A stretch of 56,723 bases of DNA from Bacteroidota bacterium (GCA_021801605.1 JAJYXU010000114.1:1-56723); one strand, 5' to 3'; positions 17,486 to 26,993 are shown, counted from the first letter of the stretch. Numbers and translations are program-made. Notes: generated by a model not told the origin, from the sequence alone.

Positions 17486-18686
17486 TACAGAAAATCCAAT
17501 TTTATTCTCTATTCTTGCGTTGACTTTTATCCTTGTGATAACGTTTATTTATTATCGTTACGTTATAATTCCGATGAAAAAGAAGCATCTTGAAGAGGAA
17601 AAAAACCTGAAACTGGAACAAGCAGAACTAATGGCTTTATTTGCTTCTCTTTCTCCGGACCCGATTTTCAGATTCGACCCATCGGGGTTTATTATACTTG
17701 CTAACAATTCCGCACACAAAATATTTCCTGGCAAGAATCTTCTAGGAGAACATGCTCAAAAAGTTCTCCCATTTGTAAACGATCACGACATAAAAGAAGT
17801 TATTTCCAATAACCAGACAATCAGCGATACGGCTCTCTTGGGCGGAAGAGATTTTCAATTCATAATAGAAGGTGTTTCAAAATTTCATGTCTGCCAGGTT
17901 TATGGGCGCGATATTACTGAACTAAAAAATACTGAACGCGATCTGAAGGAAGCATTGATAAGAGCGGAAGACGCCAAACGGATGAAAGAATTTTTTCTCG
18001 CCCAAATTTCTCATGAAATTCGCTCGCCTTTAAATGTTATAGTCGGCTATTCAGATTTATTAGCCGATGAATTAAAGGATGAAAAGAAGGATGAGTATAC
18101 GAATATTCTGCGTTCGATGAAGAATAACAGCAAACGTCTCTACAGAACTTTTGATCTTCTGCTTAACGTGTCCCAGCTTCATACCGGTAAGTATGATGCC
18201 CGTTTTGAATTGGTAGATCTCTATTCACTTTTAAAGACCCTTCAAAATGAATTCATGTCTATGGCAGAAGAGAAAGGTCTTTTATTAGAATTGACCAATT
18301 CAATTAACGAAGATGTTTCTGTAATTGTGGATCATTATGCATTAGCTCAAATCTTTATGAACTTACTCGATAATGCAATTAAGTACACCGATAAAGGATG
18401 GATTAAAATGAACATCTACCAGAGCGGTTCATCTGTCTGTGTTGATGTCTCAGATACAGGGAAAGGAATATCTAAAGAATATGTTGACAAACTGTTTGTT
18501 CCATTTACACAAGAAGAGATGGGATATACCCGGCGTTATGACGGGACAGGTTTAGGTCTTTCTATGGTTAAAAGCTTTATAGATATCATCAAAGCTAAAA
18601 TTAAAGTAAAAAGTGAAATAAATCACGGAACAAATTTCACAGTAATTTTGAGCGGAGAAAAAAGATGGGGAATACAACGGAAGTAA
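17388..18686 (+). CDS. PAS-containing sensor histidine kinase
   Basis: Reads as 432 aa from the ATG at 17388, but its first 35 residues lie within the upstream gene and look like noise; a TTG at 17433 is another candidate, and the real N-terminus may differ. A membrane helix lies at about 37-60, followed by a coiled coil (about 64-78), one PAS domain (about 80-185), HisKA with H209 in SHEIRSPLN, and HATPase_c with LLDNAIKYT, DTGKGI and GTGLGLSMVKSF. Kinase motifs are intact. The C-terminus overlaps the response regulator by 22 nt, so it most likely phosphorylates that regulator. It resembles the orphan 854-aa kinase at 2849 in the HisKA region. Confidence 0.85.
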   Translation: MQLLFSILQQSRKSSLDSTFRSTEKIKPETLFSTENPILFSILALTFILVITFIYYRYVIIPMKKKHLEEEKNLKLEQAELMALFASLSPDPIFRFDPSGFIILANNSAHKIFPGKNLLGEHAQKVLPFVNDHDIKEVISNNQTISDTALLGGRDFQFIIEGVSKFHVCQVYGRDITELKNTERDLKEALIRAEDAKRMKEFFLAQISHEIRSPLNVIVGYSDLLADELKDEKKDEYTNILRSMKNNSKRLYRTFDLLLNVSQLHTGKYDARFELVDLYSLLKTLQNEFMSMAEEKGLLLELTNSINEDVSVIVDHYALAQIFMNLLDNAIKYTDKGWIKMNIYQSGSSVCVDVSDTGKGISKEYVDKLFVPFTQEEMGYTRRYDGTGLGLSMVKSFIDIIKAKIKVKSEINHGTNFTVILSGEKRWGIQRK

Positions 18687-19102
18687 AACCAAAACTTCTT
18701 ATTACAGAAGATGATTTCGAGAATCAAAAATTTCTTCAACTATTTCTCAAAAAATATTTTATGGTTGATGTTTGCGACTCATCAGATTCTTTCTATAATT
18801 TGATGAGTAGAGAGAAATATGACATCATCTTGATGGATATTTCAATCAAGGGAGAAAAAAATGGTCTCGACTTGACTAGAGAGATGAAGAGCAATCCGGA
18901 CTACTCAGAGATTCCGGTGATCTGCTACACAGCTCATGCTTTCAATAAAGACAGAATAAACGCTCTTGATGCAGGCTGCGATGTTTATTTGAGCAAACCA
19001 TCCGATATTCATACACTTCTCAACGCACTATTTGATCTTCTGAAATTGAGAGGCAAATTCTTTTTAGGATCTAATACTACTCAGAGTTTCGTTACAACTT
19101 AA
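18665..19102 (+). CDS. Single-domain response regulator
   Basis: A 145-aa receiver domain without a DNA-binding output. Landmarks are the acidic pocket TEDD (15-18 region), phospho-acceptor D58 in IILMDIS, T89 in CYTAHAF and K111 in YLSKPSD. It overlaps the kinase gene by 22 nt and is probably its phospho-partner. CheY-like stand-alone receivers signal by protein-protein contacts, here with unknown targets. A strong terminator follows its stop. Confidence 0.88.
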   Translation: MGNTTEVKPKLLITEDDFENQKFLQLFLKKYFMVDVCDSSDSFYNLMSREKYDIILMDISIKGEKNGLDLTREMKSNPDYSEIPVICYTAHAFNKDRINALDAGCDVYLSKPSDIHTLLNALFDLLKLRGKFFLGSNTTQSFVTT

Positions 19103-19110
19103 CAAAAAAA

Positions 19111-19135
19111 ACCTCCGCTTATGGCGGAGGTTTTT
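19111..19135. terminator. Rho-independent terminator, possibly bidirectional
   Basis: CCTCCGC (19112-19118) pairs with GCGGAGG (19124-19130), loop TTATG, followed by TTTTT, with an A-run directly before it. It ends the response-regulator operon and, read on the other strand, also ends the ahcY gene 25 nt away. Confidence 0.85.
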
Positions 19136-19159
19136 ACTATCATTCTCCAAAAATATTTT

Positions 19160-20479
19160 TTAGTATCTGTAATAATCTGCCTTATAAGGACCTTCAACTT
19201 TAACACCGATATATTTTGCTTGTTTCTCGTTCAGAATATCTAACTCAACACCTATTTTTTCTAAATGTAATCTTGCGACTTGTTCATCGAGATGTTTTGG
19301 AAGCATATAAACTTTCTTTTCGTACTTGTCGGAATTATTCCAGAGTTCGAGTTGAGCAAGAACTTGATTTGTAAATGAATTAGACATTACAAAAGAAGGA
19401 TGACCTGTTGCGCAGCCAAGGTTGACTAATCTTCCTTCTGCGAGAACAATTATATCTTTTCCATCAATTGTATATTTATCCACCTGCGGTTTGATAGTAT
19501 CTTTTGTACTTCCATAATTTTCATTCAACCATGCCATATCAATTTCATTGTCGAAATGACCGATATTACAAACAACAGTTTTATCTTTCATCAATCGAAA
19601 ATGTTCTTCAGTTATAATATCAACGTTGCCAGTTGCTGTAACTATTAAATCGGCGCGGGGAACTGCATTTCTAATTTTCTTAACCTCATAACCATCCATC
19701 GCCGCCTGCAAAGCACAGATCGGATCAATTTCAGAAACGATTACGCGCACGCCAGCACTTCTTAATGATTGTGCGGAACCTTTTCCAACATCACCATAAC
19801 CGGCAACCACCGCTACCTTTCCAGCCATCATTAGATCGGTTGCTCTGCGAATTGCATCAACTAATGATTCACGGCAGCCATACTTGTTATCAAATTTTGA
19901 TTTTGTCACGGAGTCGTTTACGTTTATTGCAGGAATTGGAAGCGTTCCCTTTTCAACTCTCTCATATAAACGGTGAACGCCTGTTGTAGTTTCTTCAGAA
20001 ATTCCTTTGATGCCACTTACAAGCTCTGGAAATTTATCAAGCACCATATTGGTTAAATCGCCGCCGTCATCTAAAATCATGTTTAACGTTTTTTTATCAT
20101 CGCCAAAGAATAATGTTTGTTCAATGCACCAATCGAATTCGTCAAGGTTCATACCTTTCCAGGCAAAAACCGGTGTACCAGCAGCAGCAATTGCCGCGGC
20201 GGCATGATCTTGAGTTGAAAAAATATTACAAGAAGACCATCGAACTTCTGCGCCCAGCTCAATTAATGTTTCTATTAGAACCGCGGTTTGAATTGTCATA
20301 TGGAGACAGCCGGCAATTCTTGCATTTTTTAACGGCTTTATCTTGCCATATTGTTTTCTTAAAGACATTAGTCCAGGCATTTCGGCTTCTGCTAATTGAA
20401 TTTCTTTTCTGCCCCATTCCGCCAGTGAAATATCTTTTACTTTATAATCTAAAGATTTTGTTTCAGCAACTCGACTCAT
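19160..20479 (-). CDS. ahcY: Adenosylhomocysteinase
   Basis: A 439-aa cytosolic enzyme hydrolysing S-adenosylhomocysteine to adenosine and homocysteine. Landmarks are [15 protein letters not shown] (23-37), [15 protein letters not shown] (82-96), the [12 protein letters not shown] region (187-198), the NAD-binding GYGDVGKG (227-234) and the C-terminal [12 protein letters not shown] with the conserved Lys-Tyr end. It lies 17 nt downstream of metK on the same strand, so the two enzymes of the activated methyl cycle are co-transcribed. A purine-rich AGGAAGTAAA precedes the ATG. Confidence 0.97.
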   Translation of the reverse strand: MSRVAETKSLDYKVKDISLAEWGRKEIQLAEAEMPGLMSLRKQYGKIKPLKNARIAGCLHMTIQTAVLIETLIELGAEVRWSSCNIFSTQDHAAAAIAAAGTPVFAWKGMNLDEFDWCIEQTLFFGDDKKTLNMILDDGGDLTNMVLDKFPELVSGIKGISEETTTGVHRLYERVEKGTLPIPAINVNDSVTKSKFDNKYGCRESLVDAIRRATDLMMAGKVAVVAGYGDVGKGSAQSLRSAGVRVIVSEIDPICALQAAMDGYEVKKIRNAVPRADLIVTATGNVDIITEEHFRLMKDKTVVCNIGHFDNEIDMAWLNENYGSTKDTIKPQVDKYTIDGKDIIVLAEGRLVNLGCATGHPSFVMSNSFTNQVLAQLELWNNSDKYEKKVYMLPKHLDEQVARLHLEKIGVELDILNEKQAKYIGVKVEGPYKADYYRY

Positions 20480-20496
20480 TTTACTTCCTTTTTTTA

Positions 20497-21639
20497 TTAT
20501 AAATATTTTTTGAACGTAGGAACAAGATTCAATTGTTCCCAGGTGAAATCTTTATCATTACGCCCAAAGTGACCGTAAGCAGAAGTTTTTTGGTAGATTG
20601 GTCTTCGTAGTCTAAGACGTTCGATAATTCCGCGCGGTGTTAAATTAACTTCTTTTTTGATCATGTTAGCAATTTGTTTGTCGGAAATTTTTCCGGTCCC
20701 TTTTGTATCAACAAAGATTGAAACCGGTTCGGCAACGCCGATTGCATAAGCGACTTGAACAAGACATTCTTTTGCGAGACGAGCAGCAACAACATTCTTG
20801 GCAATATGTCTTGCTGCATATGTAGCACTGCGATCAACTTTGGAAGGATCTTTACCGGAGAAAGCGCCGCCGCCGTGAGGAGCCCACCCGCCGTAAGTAT
20901 CAACAATTATTTTTCTACCGGTCAAACCGCTATCACCGTGAGGTCCGCCAATTTCAAATCTTCCGGTTGGATTTACAAAATATTTCGTTTTGCTATCCAA
21001 ATATTTTCCCGGAATAACTTTTTTGATAACGTGTTTAATGACATCTTCTTTAATTTTTTTCTGGTTCACATCGCCATCGTGCTGGGTTGAAATTACAACA
21101 GCGTCAACACGTAGCGGTTTATGATTGTCATCGTATTCAATGGTTACTTGAGATTTTGAATCGGGTCTTAGATACGGCATCAATTTTAAATTCTTTTTAC
21201 GGATATCCGCAAGACGTTTCATGAGTTTATGTGCGTATACTATTGGCATCGGCATATATTCCGGAGTTTGATCGCAGGCAAATCCAAACATAATTCCTTG
21301 ATCGCCTGCACCGCCGGTATCAACACCCATCGCAATATCCGGAGATTGAGAATGGATCGCATTTAATATACCGCATGAATCAGCGTCAAATTTATATTCG
21401 GCTTTTGTATAACCAATTTTGCGGATTGTTGTGCGGACAACTTCTTGAACATCTATGTAAGCATTTGTTGTAACTTCGCCGCCTACAACAACAAGTCCGG
21501 TAGTAACAAAAGTCTCGCAAGCTACACGGGCTTTGGGATCTTTAGTAAAGATTGCATCTAATACGCCGTCAGAAATCGCATCGCAAACTTTATCAGGATG
21601 CCCTTCCGAAACGGATTCTGATGTGAATAGGTAAGACAT
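20497..21639 (-). CDS. metK: S-adenosylmethionine synthetase
   Basis: A 380-aa enzyme forming SAM from methionine and ATP. The methionine/ATP loop GHPDK is at 13-17 and the [12 protein letters not shown] signature at about 110-121. Domain-closing motifs [15 protein letters not shown] and [11 protein letters not shown] are visible. The gene begins 18 nt after the stop of the upstream nucleotidyltransferase, leaving no room for a SAM riboswitch between them; transcription probably comes from the operon upstream of the nucleotidyltransferase. It precedes ahcY. Confidence 0.97.
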   Translation of the reverse strand: MSYLFTSESVSEGHPDKVCDAISDGVLDAIFTKDPKARVACETFVTTGLVVVGGEVTTNAYIDVQEVVRTTIRKIGYTKAEYKFDADSCGILNAIHSQSPDIAMGVDTGGAGDQGIMFGFACDQTPEYMPMPIVYAHKLMKRLADIRKKNLKLMPYLRPDSKSQVTIEYDDNHKPLRVDAVVISTQHDGDVNQKKIKEDVIKHVIKKVIPGKYLDSKTKYFVNPTGRFEIGGPHGDSGLTGRKIIVDTYGGWAPHGGGAFSGKDPSKVDRSATYAARHIAKNVVAARLAKECLVQVAYAIGVAEPVSIFVDTKGTGKISDKQIANMIKKEVNLTPRGIIERLRLRRPIYQKTSAYGHFGRNDKDFTWEQLNLVPTFKKYL

Positions 21640-21657
21640 TCATTCCTCTATTTAGTT

Positions 21658-22635
21658 TTAATTAAATTCTATTTCAGATGAATCGCCGGTATTCATTTTC
21701 TTATAATTACTGTTTACAATTGCGTTGCTTCCAATTATCGAGTCTTCTAAAATTACTCTTCCGATCTTTGCGCCGGAACTGACAATCGAATTACGAATGA
21801 TCGCATCTTTAACCTCACAATTTTCAGAAATTGTTGTGTATGGACCGATAACAGAATTTTTAACAATCGCACTATCGGCTATAAACACCGGATCATTTAT
21901 AACAACATTATTAACCATTCTATTCGTTCCGCGTTTCGTCAATAAATATTTATTTGTTGAAAGAAGCGTTTCAGGTTTTCCGCAATCGTACCATCCCTCG
22001 ACCGGGAATGTAGTGATAGTTTCCCCCTTCTCAATCATGATTTGCAAAGCATCGGTTAACTGGTATTCGCCGCGTGTTTTGATATCATTAGAAAAAAGTT
22101 CGTCTAATGATTCGACCAATAATTTTGTGTTGGCTATATAATACAAACCGACAAGAGCAAGTTTGGAAATCAATTCTCTCGGTTTTTCAACAAGCTTAAT
22201 AATTTTTTCTCCTTCGCAAACGGCAACGCCAAAACGAGAAGGATCATCAACTGTCTTTACGCCAAGAGAACTTACTTTCTTTAAAAGAACGGGCTTCAAA
22301 TCAACATCAAATATTGTATCGCCGAGAATAATAAAAATATCTTCGCCGTTATATGTTGGAACTGCAATCTGTATTGCATGTCCAAGTCCCAGCATCTCTT
22401 CTTGATGAATAAAATCGGCATGAAGAGCAGGATAATTGTTTTCAACAAACTCAACAATCTGCTCGCCTAAATATCCGGTTATAAAAGTTGCTTTGTTAAT
22501 TTTTTCATCTAGCAACTTTTCGATGATATGACCAAGAATCGGCTTACCACCAACATTGAGTAAAACTTTTGGAAGTGAATATGTATGCGGCTTTAATCTT
22601 GTACCAAATCCGGCTGCAGGAATAACGGCTCTCAA
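21658..22635 (-). CDS. NDP-sugar pyrophosphorylase-like nucleotidyltransferase
   Basis: A 325-aa protein with the nucleotidyltransferase signature AAGFGTRLKPHTYSLPK at 7-23, the DTIFDVD metal-binding aspartates and a GxxVEKP-type motif (KLVEKPRE). The C-terminal third reads as left-handed beta-helix hexapeptide turns (IADSAIVKNSVIGPYTTISENCEV). This combination matches glucose-1-phosphate thymidylyl/uridylyltransferase-like enzymes, which make NDP-sugars for cell surface or storage; the exact sugar is not assigned. It is the first gene of the minus-strand unit with metK and ahcY, an unusual partnership. Confidence 0.85.
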   Translation of the reverse strand: MRAVIPAAGFGTRLKPHTYSLPKVLLNVGGKPILGHIIEKLLDEKINKATFITGYLGEQIVEFVENNYPALHADFIHQEEMLGLGHAIQIAVPTYNGEDIFIILGDTIFDVDLKPVLLKKVSSLGVKTVDDPSRFGVAVCEGEKIIKLVEKPRELISKLALVGLYYIANTKLLVESLDELFSNDIKTRGEYQLTDALQIMIEKGETITTFPVEGWYDCGKPETLLSTNKYLLTKRGTNRMVNNVVINDPVFIADSAIVKNSVIGPYTTISENCEVKDAIIRNSIVSSGAKIGRVILEDSIIGSNAIVNSNYKKMNTGDSSEIEFN

Positions 22636-22677
22636 TATTTTCCTTCTTTATTAAAATAAGCAATAACAATTTAATTA

Positions 22678-22693
22678 ATAAACGTACGTTTAT
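22678..22693. promoter_or_regulatory. 16-bp perfect palindrome in divergent promoter region
   Basis: ATAAACGTACGTTTAT reads the same on both strands. It lies in the about 170-bp space between the divergent nucleotidyltransferase and FabK-like genes. Such perfect palindromes are typical operators for dimeric regulators (TetR-like), though no regulator gene is adjacent. Confidence 0.5.
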
Positions 22694-22802
22694 CAAACGA
22701 AGCATCATAATTGCAACTATTAATTACATGACTTGGATTTTGAGTTTTGAATTTTCCATTTTGGATATGTGGGAAAAGTCTATCATCATATAATGGCTTA
22801 AA

Positions 22803-23762
22803 ATGAAAATTAGTAATCGAATTACACAGCTCTTTGGAATTAAATATCCTATCATTCAAGCGGGAATGGTATGGGTCAGCGGTTGGAAACTGGCATCGGC
22901 AGTATCGAACAACGGAGGATTAGGATTGATCGGTGCTGGCTCGATGAAACCGGATCTTTTGCGTGAACATATTCAGAAATGCAAAGCCGCAACCAATAAA
23001 CCTTTCGGTGTAAACATTCCATTATTACGAGGTGATGCCGCTGATTTGATTAAGGTAGTAATTGAAGAAAATGTCAAAATCGTCTTTTCGTCTGCTGGTC
23101 ATCCCGGAAAATTTATTGATGAGTTAAAAAAGAATAATATTACTGTCGTTCATGTTGTTCCCTCGGTTAAGTTTGCGCTCAAAGCAGAAAGTGTTGGATG
23201 CGATGCAATTGTCGGAGAAGGAGTTGAGGCGGGCGGACATAACGGCGCCGATGAGATTACAACTTTTTGTTTGATTCCTCAGCTTGTAGATGCTCTGAGA
23301 ATTCCGGTTATTGCTGCCGGAGGAGTTTCCGACGGACGCGGAATTCTTGCAGCTTTAGCTCTTGGAGCTGAAGGCGTTCAAATAGGAACACGATTTGCGG
23401 TTACCGAAGAATCATCTGCTCACTCTAATTACAAGCAGAAAGTTATTTATGCAAAGGATAATGATACAATCCTTGTTTTGAAAAAAATCGGCGTTGCTCG
23501 TATGATCAAAAATGAATTCACTGCTGAAGTTCATAAAGCAGAATTAAACGGGGCGGATGAAGAGATGCTGAAACAATTGCTCGGAGAAAAACGGGAACGT
23601 CTTGGAATCTTTGAAGGCGATGAGGCTAATGGAATGATGGAAGCAGGTCAAGGTGCGGGATTAATAAAAGAAATTCTTCCGGTTAAAGATTTGATGGAAA
23701 AATTGATAAAAGAATTTGATGAAGCGGCTGAACGATTTAATAGAGTTTTATTACGGACTTGA
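22803..23762 (+). CDS. FabK-like enoyl reductase / nitronate monooxygenase family flavoprotein
   Basis: A 319-aa TIM-barrel FMN enzyme. The motif VGEGVEAGGHNG with H146 and the following IPVIAAGGVSDGRG, ALGAEGVQIGTRFAVTEESSAHSNYK match the FabK branch of 2-nitropropane dioxygenase-like proteins very closely. FabK reduces enoyl-ACP in fatty-acid synthesis; nitronate monooxygenase would use the same fold, so the call is family-level. The N-terminus (ITQLFGIKYPIIQAGMVWVSG) is also FabK-like. It is divergent from the nucleotidyltransferase, with a palindrome in between. Confidence 0.85.
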   Translation: MKISNRITQLFGIKYPIIQAGMVWVSGWKLASAVSNNGGLGLIGAGSMKPDLLREHIQKCKAATNKPFGVNIPLLRGDAADLIKVVIEENVKIVFSSAGHPGKFIDELKKNNITVVHVVPSVKFALKAESVGCDAIVGEGVEAGGHNGADEITTFCLIPQLVDALRIPVIAAGGVSDGRGILAALALGAEGVQIGTRFAVTEESSAHSNYKQKVIYAKDNDTILVLKKIGVARMIKNEFTAEVHKAELNGADEEMLKQLLGEKRERLGIFEGDEANGMMEAGQGAGLIKEILPVKDLMEKLIKEFDEAAERFNRVLLRT

Positions 23763-23840
23763 CAATCTCAAAAAAAACCTTACTTATATAGTAGAAATTT
23801 AACATAACAGAATTTACTATATGTCCATATTGGGAGTGAT

Positions 23841-24362
23841 ATGAAACTCTTCATCAAAGTCCCAGCACTTTTTTTGTTACTTACAATTCTTATCTCTTGT
23901 AACGAACAAATCATAAACCCTGCGGAACAGATAAAAGATCCAAGAGAAATGACATGGACGGTGGATACAATTGCTTACCCGGGTAGCATTCAAACAATGA
24001 TGACATCAATATGGGCAAGTTCTCCAAATGATGTTTGGATTAGCGGGCACGAGGCAATGGGAGGTAGCGGCGCAATCTGGCATTACGACGGTTCAAAATG
24101 GAAAGTTGCCGAACCAATGAAAGATATTCCCTTGTGGTCTATTCAAGTAAATAAAATTATGGGATTAACGCCAAACAATATCTGGGCTGTAGGAGCCAGA
24201 AATTACCAAGATCTAATTGATCCAAGCAAGAAATGGTATAAAGATATGATCATAAATTACGACGGTTCAAAGTGGAGGGAATACACACAGAACAGCGGCT
24301 ACAGAGTTATTGGGCTTTATTGTAACACCCCTAACGATATATGGGCTTGCGGTGATGAATAA
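23841..24362 (+). CDS. Beta-propeller lipoprotein, apparently truncated
   Basis: A 173-aa lipoprotein precursor with lipobox LISC (C20). The rest consists of repeated units of the form S.NDVW.SG, IWHYDGSKWK and NNIWAVGA..., the Asn-Asp-Ile-Trp strands of a glycosyl hydrolase-like propeller. Only about three blades are present, ending abruptly after DIWACGDE, whereas propellers need six to eight. A stretch with WFSGKWNF can be read in another frame after the stop (about 24395-24425), so a frameshift or deletion may have removed the remaining blades. It may still be expressed; it has a clear GGGAGTGAT ribosome-binding site. Confidence 0.7.
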   Translation: MKLFIKVPALFLLLTILISCNEQIINPAEQIKDPREMTWTVDTIAYPGSIQTMMTSIWASSPNDVWISGHEAMGGSGAIWHYDGSKWKVAEPMKDIPLWSIQVNKIMGLTPNNIWAVGARNYQDLIDPSKKWYKDMIINYDGSKWREYTQNSGYRVIGLYCNTPNDIWACGDE

Positions 24363-24454
24363 TACAGCCTATCTACTGGCATCTGTTATGTATTGGTTCA
24401 GCGGAAAATGGAATTTCGGGTTAATTAAGTAAGGGGAAAAATCAGCTAGCATTT

Positions 24455-24556
24455 TTCACCTCAAAAGTAATTATTCAAATAAAAAATCAGCGGAAATCAG
24501 TTATATCTGCGTCATCAGCGGGCTATTCTAAGATAAAACATTACTTTTGAGACGGC
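24455..24556. repeat. Inverted-repeat element (ACTTTTGAG family copy)
   Basis: CTCAAAAGTAAT (24460-24471) is the exact reverse complement of ATTACTTTTGAG (24540-24551). The right end continues GACGGC, resembling the GGGCTGTCC..AAAAGTA ends of the elements at 30197 and 40655. The interior has GCAGATATAACTGATTT when read on the minus strand, matching the interior of the 30-kb copy. It lies just after the truncated propeller gene. Confidence 0.6.
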
Positions 24557-24614
24557 ATCTTTATTTACCGCCACACTAATTCTCTCAATAAGTTTTTGAA
24601 AGAGAATATTGCAG

Positions 24615-25991
24615 TTAATCAATATTCAAATTTATTTGATTACCAACTTGTGCTGAATAAAGTTTTATCTTTTTATATGATGTAAGAATTTGCAGACCAA
24701 GCCAATCATGCGATTGATTTTCGCCATGGACAATTACTACACGTTTAGGAGATGTGATTGCGACAATCTTGATCAGTTCCTCTCTCTTAGAATGAGAAGG
24801 AAAATAAAATCTTTTAACATGGCAGTTGATTTTTTGCGGAGACCGAAATTCGGTTAGTTGAACAACATCTCCCCTCTTTGAATTCATAATTTTGTATCCT
24901 GGTGTTTCAGAATCCATGTAACCGACTCCAAAAATTCCAAACGATTCTTGCCGCAGCCAAAAATCCAAAAGCCGGAATGAGGTTGTTCCTTCAAACATCA
25001 TTCCGCTTGAAGCCAGAACAATGCCCGGATTCTTCTTAAAATAATTATAGTCTTCAATTTCGAATAAATTGTTTTGGGCAATTTCCCGAAGCTCAAGTTC
25101 AATATTTTTTCTTCTTACCAGATACCGGTTACGATCATATAATGACGAAATTTCTTTCCCGATTCCGCCTGTATAAATATTTGTCTCGGTCAGCGCTCCT
25201 TTTTTCATCAACAAATGAATTGATGCCAGCAGCTCTTGCGTCTTACCAAGTGCAAAAACCGGAATTAGAATAGCCCCGCCATTCCGCAAAATTTGATTTG
25301 CCTCCCAGGTAAATCTCTTTTGTTCGCTCTGCCACGTGCCAAGTTTGACGGAATCCGTTCCGGCATAAGTAGATTCTAAAATAAGCGTGTCAATTTTTTT
25401 TACCTTCGATAAATCGGCGCCGGTCATTATTGTTTGATTCGAGAGATTGATATCTCCCGTGTAAAGAATTTTTTGTTCATTGTGCTCAATTAGAATAGCG
25501 GCGGCACCAAGTATATGCCCCGCATCATAAAACGTTATATTAATTGGCGAAGGAGAGAAATGTCTTAATCCTTTCAACGAAAAAATTTCTTCATATTCCA
25601 TAGTGCAAATACTTCTAACCAGGAGATCAATCTCATCGTGCGTATATATTCTGAACCCGTTCTCTTCGTTTAGACTGTTAGCTAATATGTTGGCAGCATT
25701 GTGAAGCGTGAGTTCTGCAATTTCTTTTGTCTGCGGAGTGGAAAAAATTATTACGTGAGGAATGCGTTGAATTAAAAACGGAAGTGACCCGATATGATCT
25801 TGATGAGCATGGCTGATAAAAACATAATCGAGCGGCAAATCTTTCAATAGTTCAAACTTAGGAAGTGAGTCTAAACCTTTTTTACGCGGATGTATTCCGC
25901 AATCGAGAAGTATGCCTGTGCCGGAAATGTTTAGATAAAAACTACTTGCACCGATATCATCGGCGCCGCCAAGCGGTAAAAATTTTATCAT
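24615..25991 (-). CDS. Metallo-beta-lactamase/beta-CASP RNA-processing exonuclease
   Basis: A 458-aa zinc-dependent nuclease. The metallo-beta-lactamase zinc motif is SHAHQDHIG with H61, H63, D65 and H66, and a further GDINLS site follows. The beta-CASP cap is seen as ILESTYAG, GGAILIPVFALGKTQELLA and the GIVLASSGMMFEGTTS region, and the C-terminal VIVHGEN histidine completes the site. The family includes eukaryotic CPSF-73 and bacterial YSH1-like RNases acting on RNA. It is separated by 6 nt from the upstream RHS-like gene. Confidence 0.9.
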   Translation of the reverse strand: MIKFLPLGGADDIGASSFYLNISGTGILLDCGIHPRKKGLDSLPKFELLKDLPLDYVFISHAHQDHIGSLPFLIQRIPHVIIFSTPQTKEIAELTLHNAANILANSLNEENGFRIYTHDEIDLLVRSICTMEYEEIFSLKGLRHFSPSPINITFYDAGHILGAAAILIEHNEQKILYTGDINLSNQTIMTGADLSKVKKIDTLILESTYAGTDSVKLGTWQSEQKRFTWEANQILRNGGAILIPVFALGKTQELLASIHLLMKKGALTETNIYTGGIGKEISSLYDRNRYLVRRKNIELELREIAQNNLFEIEDYNYFKKNPGIVLASSGMMFEGTTSFRLLDFWLRQESFGIFGVGYMDSETPGYKIMNSKRGDVVQLTEFRSPQKINCHVKRFYFPSHSKREELIKIVAITSPKRVVIVHGENQSHDWLGLQILTSYKKIKLYSAQVGNQINLNID

Positions 25992-25997
25992 ATAGTT

Positions 25998-26942
25998 CTA
26001 TTTGTAATACTCGTATTCGTAAACATAGTGAAGAACTACAGCTTCATTATTATCGTACCGTATCTGTTCGCTCTGCAATCCTTTCCGATTATACTTGAAT
26101 ACCAATCTTAGCTGTCTTCTTCCGTCCAGCAGAAACATTTTGTGCTCAACTATGTTTCCATTTTCATCTGAAATGTAAATTCGTTTGGTTTCAGCATCTA
26201 CCATTTCACTAAGATTACCATTCGAATCATATTTATATACGATATTTTGATTCGTACTTTTCTCGCCTATTAATTTACCGTCAGAATTATATTCTGGAAT
26301 TGAAACGAGAACCGTATCTCCTTTTTCATTTAGCATGGTTGTTCTTATTCTAATTCCATTTTTGTACTCATTATTTTGTCGATCAGTAAATTTATTGTCA
26401 AAATAGTTTTTTATCTCTATAAGATTATTTTCTTTATCATATTTGAAGAGCGACTTTGATTCTGTTTTTTTTCTTCCGATTGAAATTAAATTTCTTTCAA
26501 TCTCGTTCCCGCGTGAATCGTATTTTGAAACTTGTGTATTCGATCTGCCGGTATCATCAACTCCTTCGGCTTTCTTCGGTTTCCCTTTGGCATCATAACT
26601 AAATTTATACGACGAGATAATATTCCCCGAAGAGTTATATTCTACCATTTCCGAAAGCGATCCCCGTTTATTAAAAGTTTCCTTTACTATCAAAATTTTC
26701 TTATTGTTCATGTATCCTTTTATATCATTGTAAACAGAATATTTCAAGCGGGTCTTTACCTTTAGCTGTTTAATTTTATTAAACTCTTTCTCGTCCTGAG
26801 AAACAAAATCAGATTTGCCCTTGGAGGATGGATTAATGTTTTGAGCTATGCTTGCTTTATAAGTGAATGAAAAAGCTACAATTAGAATTAGCACAACTAA
26901 ATTTATCTGAAAACGAAAGTATTTTTTTTGTAAAGAAGGCAT
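25998..26942 (-). CDS. RHS/YD-repeat-like secreted protein
   Basis: A 314-aa protein. Residues 10-34 form a signal peptide or signal anchor ending SIAQN. The body contains repeats of the pattern Y(D/N)..G(N/K).., such as YDAKGKPKKAEG, YDSRGNEIERN, YDKENNLIEI, YNSDGKLIGE, YDSNGNLSEM and YNRKGLQSEQ, each about 20-30 residues. This is the antiparallel strand repeat typical of YD/RHS-type or DUF-repeat lipoproteins in this phylum, involved in surface or periplasmic scaffolds of unknown function. No toxin domain or Cys lipobox is seen. It ends 6 nt before the beta-CASP nuclease gene. Confidence 0.75.
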   Translation of the reverse strand: MPSLQKKYFRFQINLVVLILIVAFSFTYKASIAQNINPSSKGKSDFVSQDEKEFNKIKQLKVKTRLKYSVYNDIKGYMNNKKILIVKETFNKRGSLSEMVEYNSSGNIISSYKFSYDAKGKPKKAEGVDDTGRSNTQVSKYDSRGNEIERNLISIGRKKTESKSLFKYDKENNLIEIKNYFDNKFTDRQNNEYKNGIRIRTTMLNEKGDTVLVSIPEYNSDGKLIGEKSTNQNIVYKYDSNGNLSEMVDAETKRIYISDENGNIVEHKMFLLDGRRQLRLVFKYNRKGLQSEQIRYDNNEAVVLHYVYEYEYYK

Positions 26943-26993
26943 TACTTATCTCCATTAATTAACAAATATTTTTTCAATCCCAACAAATAATTA

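Noticed and set aside
21640-21657. SAM riboswitch before metK
   Set aside because: Only 18 nt separate metK from the upstream gene, too little for any riboswitch aptamer.
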